64,000 nt of DNA. Source: Rhodovibrionaceae bacterium. GTDB lineage: Bacteria > Pseudomonadota > Alphaproteobacteria > Kiloniellales > DSM-21159. The translations under genes and the position numbers were made by a program. Location of the stretch: NCBI GenBank assembly GCA_028279885.1, contig JANQMX010000067.1:62001-126000 (forward strand), given 5' to 3'. Of this stretch, positions 57,917 through 64,000 are shown piece by piece. Below the pieces are notes generated by a model. It did not search any database, was not told where the DNA came from, and saw nothing but the letters and a program-made list of their open reading frames with translations. Numbering within the stretch: position 1 is the stretch's first letter; each line of letters starts with the position of its first letter.

Positions 57917-58639
57917 ATGGCAGAGCCGCTCGAGGTGCAGAGCTTGAACAGCTACTACGGCAGCGCCCAGGCGCTGTTCGACGTCTCACTCCAGGTCGCA
58001 CCGGGCGAGGCGGTGGTGCTGCTTGGCCGCAACGGGGCCGGCAAGTCCACTACGCTGAAGAGCATCATGGGCCTGGTGCCCCGGCGGGAAGGCAGGCTGC
58101 GCTTCGGCGAACGCGACATCGCCGCGATGCAGGCCTATCGCATTGCCCGCCTCGGCCTCGGCTATGTGCCGGAGGAGCGCCGGGTCTTCGCCGCCCTGAC
58201 GGTGGAGGAGAACCTGCTAGTCGGCCAGAAGGAGCAGACGAAAAGCGGCGACGGCAGGACCAATCCCTGGAGCTTCGAGCGTCTGTTTCAGCTCTTCCCC
58301 AACCTGGCGGAGCTGCGCGGCCGCCTGGGCGGTCACATCTCCGGCGGTGAGCAGCAGATGCTGACTATCGCGCGGACCCTGATGGGCAATCCGAGTTTGC
58401 TACTGTTGGACGAACCGTCGGAAGGGCTGGCGCCAATCATCGTTCAGCAGCTCGGCGCGGCCATCAAAGAGCTCAAGGACATGGGCCTGTCGCTCTTGCT
58501 GTCGGAGCAGAACCTGAAGTTCGCCTCGGCCATCGGCGACCGCGCTTATGTGCTGGAAAGCGGGCATGTGCGCTTTGCTGGGACCGTAGATCAACTGCTG
58601 GCCGACGAGGAAGGGAGGCGCCGGTGGCTCAGCCTCTAG
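57917..58639 (+). CDS. LivF-type ABC transporter ATPase
   Basis: A 240-aa ABC ATPase, partner of the LivG-type gene. Walker A GRNGAGKST near residue 36, LGYVPEERRVFAALTVEENL (LivF hallmark), signature SGGEQQMLTIARTLMGNP, Walker B LLLDEPSEGLAP and the switch in LLLSEQNLKFA. ATG 57917 follows the LivG stop by one base. Its end overlaps the hydantoinase A gene by 16 bases, so transport and hydrolysis genes are one unit. Confidence 0.93.
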   Translation: MAEPLEVQSLNSYYGSAQALFDVSLQVAPGEAVVLLGRNGAGKSTTLKSIMGLVPRREGRLRFGERDIAAMQAYRIARLGLGYVPEERRVFAALTVEENLLVGQKEQTKSGDGRTNPWSFERLFQLFPNLAELRGRLGGHISGGEQQMLTIARTLMGNPSLLLLDEPSEGLAPIIVQQLGAAIKELKDMGLSLLLSEQNLKFASAIGDRAYVLESGHVRFAGTVDQLLADEEGRRRWLSL

Positions 58640-60702
58640 CCAAAGCCGCGCCGCAGGGCGCGACGCTGCGCGTCGGCGTCGACATCGGCGGCACCTACAC
58701 CGACCTCATCGCCCAGGGTGGAGCGGAGGGGCTGGTGCGCCTGGCTAAGACGCCGACCACGCCAGAGGATCCGGCGGAAGGGGTGATGAATGCCCTGGCG
58801 GAGGCGGGGCTCGACCTCGGCGCCGTCGATGTCATCGTCCACGGCACCACCATCACCACCAACGCCTTCATCGAGCGCCGCATCGCCAGGGTCGGCCTGA
58901 TCACCACGGCAGGCTTCCGCGATATCCTGGAGCTTGGCCGGCGCACCCGGCCGCAGCCCTACGGCATGACCGGGGAGTTCGAGCCGCTCATCCCGCGTGA
59001 GCTGCGCCTGGAGGTGGCTGAGCGCATCGATGCCGAGGGCCAGGTGCTGCTGCCTCTCAACCCAGAGGAAGTGCGGGCCAAGGCACAGCAGCTTGTCGAC
59101 GCTGGCTGTGAAGCGCTGGTCATCCACTTCCTGCACGCCTACGCCAATCCCAGCCACGAGCTTGCGGCACTGGCGGCGGCGCGGGAGGTCTGGCCCAACG
59201 CCTTCGTCACCGCCGGCCATCAGCTGCTATCAGAGTTCCGCGAGTACGAGCGCGGCTGCACCGCCAGCATCAACGCTGCCGTGCAACCAACCTTGGCGCG
59301 CTATCTCGAAAGCTTGCAACGGCGGCTACGCGCCGGCGGCTATCGGCACGACCTTCTGGTCATGTTGGGCAACGGCGGCGCGACCTCGGCCGAGATCGCC
59401 TGGGAGGAGGCGCTGAAGTCGGTCATGTCCGGCCCGGCCTCCGGCGTCATCGCGGCGAGCTGGATCGCCCGGCAGAGCGGGCTCGACCAGGTCATCACCT
59501 ACGACATGGGCGGCACCTCCTCCGACGTGGGACTCATTCTGAAGGGCGAGCCCAGCATCAGCTCGGAGCGCGAGATCGACTATGCCATGCCGGTCCACGT
59601 GCCCATGGTGGACGTTCACACCATCGGCGCCGGCGGCGGCTCCATCGCCTTTCTCGACGAGGCCGGGCTGCTGCAGGTCGGCCCGCAGAGCGCCGGCGCG
59701 CTGCCGGGACCGATCTGTTACGGCCGCGGCGGGCAGGCGGTGACCGTAACCGACGCCAACTTCTTGCTCGGGCGCCTGTCGCAGACTCGGCTCACGGGGA
59801 TCGCACAGCCCGCCACGGCGGCCGAAGTGGAAGCGGCCATCGTGCGCGACATCGGCGCCGGCCTCGGGCTCGGACCGCTGGAGGCGGCCGAGGCGGTGCT
59901 GCGCATCGCCAATCAGAAGATGGCCGGCGCCATCCGCCTGGTCAGCCTGGAGCGCGGCCACGACCCGCGCGACTTCACGCTCTTCGCTTTCGGCGGTGCC
60001 GGGCCCCTGCACGCCGCCGCCCTGGCGCGGGAGCTTGCCGTGCCGCGCGTGTTGGTGCCGCCGCGCCCCGGGGTGGCCAATGCGCTTGGTTGTCTGGTGG
60101 CCGATGCCCGGCGCGATTTCGTCAAGACGCTCAACGTGCCGCTCTCGAAGCTCGACGAAGCGGAGCTGCGGGAGACCTTCACGGCGCAGGTCGCCGCCGG
60201 TGAGGCCTCGTTGGCCGAGGAGAAAACTGACTTCGCCGCCATCGAGGCGCAGCACAGCGCCGACATGCTGTTCCGAGGCCAGACTCATCTGCTGCGCGTC
60301 GCCTTACCAGGTGCCAACGTGAGCAAGGATGAGCTTGCCCGGCTCTTCGACGCCGCTTTCTTCGCCCGCTTCGCCGTCCGCCTGCCGGAAATCGAGGCCG
60401 TGGTGGTCAACCTAAACACCACTCTGGTGGGCCGCCACGCCGATCACCTGGCCGGCCAGAGTGGGGGCGCAGGCGACGGCAGCCTCAAGGAAACGCTGGT
60501 GGAGCGGCGCTCGGTCTGGTTCAACGGGGCCATGCAGGACACGCCTGTCTACGACCGCCAGCGACTGACGCCCGGCCTGGTCTTCGCCGGTCCCGCCATC
60601 GTCGAGCAGCTCGACGCCACCACGGTGGTTGAACCGGGCGACCGGGCCGAGATCGACCCCCACGGCAACCTCATAATCACGATCGGGGAGGGCAGGGCGT
60701 GA
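58624..60702 (+). CDS. Hydantoinase/oxoprolinase family protein, subunit A
   Basis: A 692-aa ATP-dependent amidohydrolase subunit of the HyuA/oxoprolinase/acetone-carboxylase superfamily. Landmarks: RVGVDIGGTYTDLIAQ (ASKHA nucleotide-binding start), HGTTITTNAFIERRIARVGL, ITYDMGGTSSDVGLILKG, and FALFAFGGAGPLHAAALARE (TLFAFGGAGPLHA). GTG 58624 overlaps the livF-type gene by 16 bases. Hydantoinase A/B pairs hydrolyse cyclic amides such as hydantoins, 5-oxoproline and N-methylhydantoin. Here the partner B subunit follows with a four-base overlap. The cluster suggests opening of a reduced, oxidised heterocycle. The exact substrate is unknown. Confidence 0.92.
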   Translation: MAQPLAKAAPQGATLRVGVDIGGTYTDLIAQGGAEGLVRLAKTPTTPEDPAEGVMNALAEAGLDLGAVDVIVHGTTITTNAFIERRIARVGLITTAGFRDILELGRRTRPQPYGMTGEFEPLIPRELRLEVAERIDAEGQVLLPLNPEEVRAKAQQLVDAGCEALVIHFLHAYANPSHELAALAAAREVWPNAFVTAGHQLLSEFREYERGCTASINAAVQPTLARYLESLQRRLRAGGYRHDLLVMLGNGGATSAEIAWEEALKSVMSGPASGVIAASWIARQSGLDQVITYDMGGTSSDVGLILKGEPSISSEREIDYAMPVHVPMVDVHTIGAGGGSIAFLDEAGLLQVGPQSAGALPGPICYGRGGQAVTVTDANFLLGRLSQTRLTGIAQPATAAEVEAAIVRDIGAGLGLGPLEAAEAVLRIANQKMAGAIRLVSLERGHDPRDFTLFAFGGAGPLHAAALARELAVPRVLVPPRPGVANALGCLVADARRDFVKTLNVPLSKLDEAELRETFTAQVAAGEASLAEEKTDFAAIEAQHSADMLFRGQTHLLRVALPGANVSKDELARLFDAAFFARFAVRLPEIEAVVVNLNTTLVGRHADHLAGQSGGAGDGSLKETLVERRSVWFNGAMQDTPVYDRQRLTPGLVFAGPAIVEQLDATTVVEPGDRAEIDPHGNLIITIGEGRA

Positions 60703-62474
60703 GCAGCGTCGATCCCGTCACTCTCACCGTCATCCAGAACGGGCTGCAGCAGGTCTGCAACGAGATGGACATGGCCTTCTCGCGGGCCGCCTTCAGCCCG
60801 GTGATCGCCGAGGCCAACGACCGCTCCGACGGCATCTACGAGGCCGAGACCGGCGCCTTGATCGCTCAGGGCGAACTCGGCCTGCCGATCTTCGTCGGCA
60901 CCATGCAGGAGTCGGTGGCCGCGGTTATCCAGTACATCGCCGAGGGCCGCACGGCGGCGCCGGAAGAGGGCGACGTCTACATCCTCAACGACCCCTATCT
61001 CGGCGGCACCCACCTGATGGACGTGCGCTTCGTCCGGCCGTTCTTCCATGACGGCACGCTGTTCTGCTGGCTGGCCAACACCGGACACTGGCCTGACATC
61101 GGCGGCATGACGCCCGGCGGCTTCTCGGCCCAGGCGACGGAGATCGAGCAGGAGGGGCTGCGCCTGCCGCCGGTGAAGCTCTTCAAGCGCGGCACGATGG
61201 ATGCGGAGATCTACGCCATCATCACCGCCAACATCCGCATTGCCGAGCAGCGCATCGGCGACATCAAGGCCCAGGCGGCGGCGCTGGACGTCGGCGCGCG
61301 CCGCCTGACCGCCATGCTGGACCGCTATGGCGAGCCGACCGTGCGGGAGTCTCTCGGTGCCTTGCGCGAGGCGGCGGAGACGCGCATGCGGGCCAAGATC
61401 GCCGCCATTCCGGACGGCACCTACCGGGCCGAGGCCTTCGTCGACAGCGACGGCGTGGTCGACGAACCGCTGCGCATCGCCCTGACGGCCAAGGTGGCAG
61501 GCGATGAGATCGCCTTCGACTTCGAAGGCTCCAGCCCGCCCTGCCGCGGGCCGATGAACTCGGTGATTGCTACCACGCGGTCTTCGGTCTACCTGGCCAT
61601 GAAGCACATCTTCCCGGAGGTGCCGATCAACGCCGGCACCTTCGCGCCGATCAAAATCGCCGACCCGGAGGGCACCTTCCTCTACGCCCGCTATCCGAAA
61701 CCGGTCTCGGGCTGCGCCGCCGAGGTTTCACAGCGCATCGCCGAGGCGGTCTTTGCCGCCCTGGTGCAGGCGATTCCTGAGCGGGTGACCGCGGCACCGG
61801 CCGGCACCAGCGGCAATTTCGCGCTCGGCGGCAGCGACCCGGCGCGCAACAAGAGCTACGTCATGTACCACATCACCGGCGGCGGCTACGGCGGCAACGC
61901 CGAGCACGACGGGCTCTCCTACGGCTGCTCGACCATCGGGATCTCCAAGAGCGCGCCGCTGGAGGTGCTGGAGCAGCAGTACCCGGTGCTCTTCGAGCGC
62001 TACGCCCTGCGCGAGGGCTCGGGCGGGGCGGGAGAGCACCGCGGCGGCTTCGGCCTCAGCTATGCGGTCAGCCTGCGCCGCGGCGAAGCCACCGCTTCCT
62101 TCGTCATGGACCATGGCCGCCTCGGCCCGCAGGGCGCCGTGGGTGGGCGAGACGGCGCGCCCAACCGGGTGCGCATCGAGCGCCGCAACGGAGACGTCTA
62201 CCGCCCCGATCATCTCTCGAAGGATCAGGGCATCCGCATCGAAGACGGGGATCGCGTGGTGATCGACACGCCGGGCGGCGGCGGCTACGGCGATCCTTTG
62301 GCACGCCCTCCGGAGCAGGTGTTGCGCGATGTGGCTCGTGGCTACTACACCATAGATCAGGCAAAAGAGCTTTTCGGCGTCGTCCTTCTGCCGCCGGCCG
62401 CTGGGGAGACAGCCTACCGGCTCGACCGGCCGGCCACCGAGGCCTTGCGGCGCCCGGGCCTCGCGGCGCAGTAA
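60699..62474 (+). CDS. Hydantoinase/oxoprolinase family protein, subunit B
   Basis: A 591-aa HyuB-type subunit. Landmarks: VDPVTLTVIQNGLQQVCNEM at the start, SPVIAEANDRSDGIYEAETG, DVYILNDPYLGGTHLMDVRF, GGYGGNAEHDGLSYG and, at the end, VIDTPGGGGYGDPLARPPEQ. The fold binds metal and carries much of the catalytic surface with HyuA. GTG 60699 overlaps hyuA (GTGA). It is the last gene of the transport-hydrolase block before the penicillin-acylase-family gene, 30 bases away. A and B together presumably cleave the ring amide with ATP. Confidence 0.93.
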   Translation: MSSVDPVTLTVIQNGLQQVCNEMDMAFSRAAFSPVIAEANDRSDGIYEAETGALIAQGELGLPIFVGTMQESVAAVIQYIAEGRTAAPEEGDVYILNDPYLGGTHLMDVRFVRPFFHDGTLFCWLANTGHWPDIGGMTPGGFSAQATEIEQEGLRLPPVKLFKRGTMDAEIYAIITANIRIAEQRIGDIKAQAAALDVGARRLTAMLDRYGEPTVRESLGALREAAETRMRAKIAAIPDGTYRAEAFVDSDGVVDEPLRIALTAKVAGDEIAFDFEGSSPPCRGPMNSVIATTRSSVYLAMKHIFPEVPINAGTFAPIKIADPEGTFLYARYPKPVSGCAAEVSQRIAEAVFAALVQAIPERVTAAPAGTSGNFALGGSDPARNKSYVMYHITGGGYGGNAEHDGLSYGCSTIGISKSAPLEVLEQQYPVLFERYALREGSGGAGEHRGGFGLSYAVSLRRGEATASFVMDHGRLGPQGAVGGRDGAPNRVRIERRNGDVYRPDHLSKDQGIRIEDGDRVVIDTPGGGGYGDPLARPPEQVLRDVARGYYTIDQAKELFGVVLLPPAAGETAYRLDRPATEALRRPGLAAQ

Positions 62475-62504
62475 GCGAGTAAGAGAAAGGTCATCGCCTT
62501 GTTT

Positions 62505-64000
62505 ATGGATTTCGCCACGCGCAACGGCCTTCCGGGGGTGCCCCGGGCCCTCTGGCGGCTGATTCCAGGCTTGCGACCCAAGAAGCGCAGCCTCGAACAG
62601 CGCCTGGCGCAGTTTCCCACCGAAAACCTGCCGCTCGACGGCAAGCTGACCATCCGCTGGAACCAGCACCAGGTCCCCTTCATCGAGGCGGAGAGCGACC
62701 GGGACCTGGCCTTCGCCCTCGGCATGGTCCACGCCCACCTGCGCGGCGTGCAGCTGATGCTGTTCCAGCGCGCATCGCAGGGCCGGCTTTCCGAGATGGG
62801 CGGCCCCTTCGCCAAGCACGTCGACCATACCCTGCGCATCATGAGCTTCAGCCTGCCGGCCGAAGAGATCGAGCGCGAGATGCCGGAGGCCACCCGGGTT
62901 TGGACGCAGGCCTTCGCCGACGGCATCACGCTCTATCAGGAGCGGCTGACCGACCGGCCGCCTGAGATGGCCTTGCTCGGCGTCGACTTCGAGCCCTGGA
63001 GCATCCGCGACGTGCTGATCGCCGGGCGGCTGATCGGCGCCGATTTCAACTGGTTGACCCAGGTGGCGCTGCTGGAAAAGCGCGGCCAGCCGGACTTCAA
63101 GGAGATCTGGCGCCGCATGCTCGAAGCCGGCGCCAGCAACAGCGGCACCTTCCGCAGCGAAGCGCAGCGCGAGGCCCTGAGCGGGCTGATCATGAAGACC
63201 AACCGCGCCGGCAGCAACTCGGTCGCCATCTCGCCGGAGCGCAGCGCCAGTGGCTCGGCCATGCTGGCCAACGACCCGCACCTCGGCTTTGCGCTGCCCA
63301 ATCTTTGGGTGCTCGCCGGGATGAAGTCGCCGAGCTATGACGTGGTCGGCTTCATGCTGCCGGCCATGCCCTTCGTCTGCGTCGGGCGCAATCCCGACCT
63401 GGCCTGGGGGGCGACCAACCTGCGCGCGGCCTCGACCGACATGTACGACGTCTCGAAGCTACCGCCCGAGGAGTTCAGCAGCGAAGAGACGCTGATCAAG
63501 AACCGCTTCGGCTTTAATTCGAAGATGAAGATCCGGCGCACCCGCTTCGGCCCGGTGATCTCCGACTCCAAGCTCATCCCCTCGAAAAAGGGCGAGGACA
63601 TCGCCATGCGCTGGGTCGGCTATCAGCCGACCGACGAGATCACCGCCATGCTGCGCCTGGCGCGTGCGCGCAACGCCGATGAGTTCCGCCATGCCTTCGT
63701 GAACTACGGCGTGCCGGGGCAGAACTTCCTCTTCGCTGCCAAGGACGGCGACATTGGCAAGGTGATGGCGGTCAACCACCCCAACCGCGGCGGCTTCCCC
63801 CAGGACGACCCGGTGATGGACGCGACCGACCCCAAGAACGACTGGAACGGCCTGGTCGGCGTGCTTCAACTGCCGCAGGTGATCAATCCGCCGGACGGCG
63901 TGCTGGTCTCGGCCAACAACCGGCCCGAGGACGGCGAGATCCCCATCGGCTTTCTCTATGCCGGCGAAGGCCGCTTCCTGCGCATCCATGAAATCCTGAA
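62505..64000 (+). CDS. Penicillin acylase family protein (N-terminal part)
   Basis: The first ~498 residues of a penicillin-acylase-family (Ntn-hydrolase) precursor; the gene runs off the window end. The alpha-part landmark is FALGMVHAHLRGVQLMLFQR. The autocleavage and nucleophile site is RAGSNSVAIS (residues ~235-244), where a Ser becomes the beta-subunit N-terminus; LANDPHLGFALPNLW follows, and later VGRNPDLAWGATNL. The first residues are polar with no signal peptide, unlike secreted acylases, so it may be cytoplasmic. ATG 62505 is used, though an in-frame TTG at 62499 sits at a better distance from AGAAAGG. It follows hydantoinase B by 30 bases and probably hydrolyses an amide in the same pathway. 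Confidence 0.85.
   Translation, partial: MDFATRNGLPGVPRALWRLIPGLRPKKRSLEQRLAQFPTENLPLDGKLTIRWNQHQVPFIEAESDRDLAFALGMVHAHLRGVQLMLFQRASQGRLSEMGGPFAKHVDHTLRIMSFSLPAEEIEREMPEATRVWTQAFADGITLYQERLTDRPPEMALLGVDFEPWSIRDVLIAGRLIGADFNWLTQVALLEKRGQPDFKEIWRRMLEAGASNSGTFRSEAQREALSGLIMKTNRAGSNSVAISPERSASGSAMLANDPHLGFALPNLWVLAGMKSPSYDVVGFMLPAMPFVCVGRNPDLAWGATNLRAASTDMYDVSKLPPEEFSSEETLIKNRFGFNSKMKIRRTRFGPVISDSKLIPSKKGEDIAMRWVGYQPTDEITAMLRLARARNADEFRHAFVNYGVPGQNFLFAAKDGDIGKVMAVNHPNRGGFPQDDPVMDATDPKNDWNGLVGVLQLPQVINPPDGVLVSANNRPEDGEIPIGFLYAGEGRFLRIHEIL

Noticed and set aside
1-64000. CRISPR arrays, rRNA or tRNA genes
   Set aside because: I looked through the intergenic stretches and saw no regularly spaced direct repeats, no tRNA cloverleaf with CCA-type end and no rRNA-like sequence.

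Overview
The window is GC-rich, densely packed chromosomal DNA. It most likely comes from an alphaproteobacterium of the Rhodospirillales/Kiloniellales type. The grounds are a complete hopanoid cluster in the hpnC-B-D-E-F-G / hpnH layout, HspQ, a DUF1365/CFA/photolyase oxidative-stress cluster, a PdeM plus Lhr-type helicase pair, ELM1, and palindromic intergenic repeats of the alphaproteobacterial kind. I see no rRNA, tRNA, CRISPR array, integrase or transposase.

Left part (1-10.5 kb), hopanoid lipids: the 3' end of ispH (isoprenoid precursor supply), then hpnH on +, then a minus-strand operon hpnC-hpnB-hpnD-hpnE-shc-hpnG joined by stop/start overlaps or short gaps. Together these take farnesyl diphosphate through presqualene diphosphate, hydroxysqualene and squalene to hopene, and then to adenosyl- and ribosylhopane. 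A large TPR/SAM methyltransferase diverges from hpnC.

10.5-24 kb: a small zinc-ribbon protein of 57 aa, hspQ, a 216-bp inverted-repeat element, a TehB-like methyltransferase, a Crp/Fnr regulator, a Rieske ferredoxin, a TauE/SafE permease, rhomboid, ChaN, pyrophosphatase, and then a likely photo-oxidative stress cluster: SDR facing DUF3833-CFA-DUF1365-FAD oxidoreductase-photolyase.

24-38.5 kb: pdeM and an Lhr-type helicase, a PuuB-like oxidase, a PEP-CTERM protein, a small Cys-rich secreted protein, a PQQ-type sugar dehydrogenase with a cytochrome c, and a GntR(FCD)-controlled divergent locus (SDR and alpha/beta hydrolase facing gntR-enoyl-CoA hydratase-CaiB CoA transferase).

38.5-45.1 kb: an island with lower GC and different codon use. 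It begins beside a decayed second copy of the nearby GNAT gene and holds six tightly coupled genes: a D12 adenine methylase, a methylase-associated X1-like protein, a PLD-DExH helicase, a small acidic protein, a DndD/Rad50-like zinc-hook ATPase, and a small protein. I cannot match this set to any named defence system; it is my best candidate for an undescribed restriction or anti-phage system.

45.2-64 kb: ELM1 and TauD on minus, then a long + strand run. It comprises an FAD subunit, a fused [2Fe-2S]/molybdopterin hydroxylase, a 6-hydroxynicotinate-reductase-like protein, a UPF0280 (ApbE-like) protein, a branched-chain-type ABC transporter (with both permeases fused), hydantoinase/oxoprolinase A and B, and a penicillin-acylase-family protein cut by the window end. 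Read together this looks like uptake, hydroxylation, reduction and amide-ring opening of an N-heterocycle. The substrate cannot be read from the sequence.
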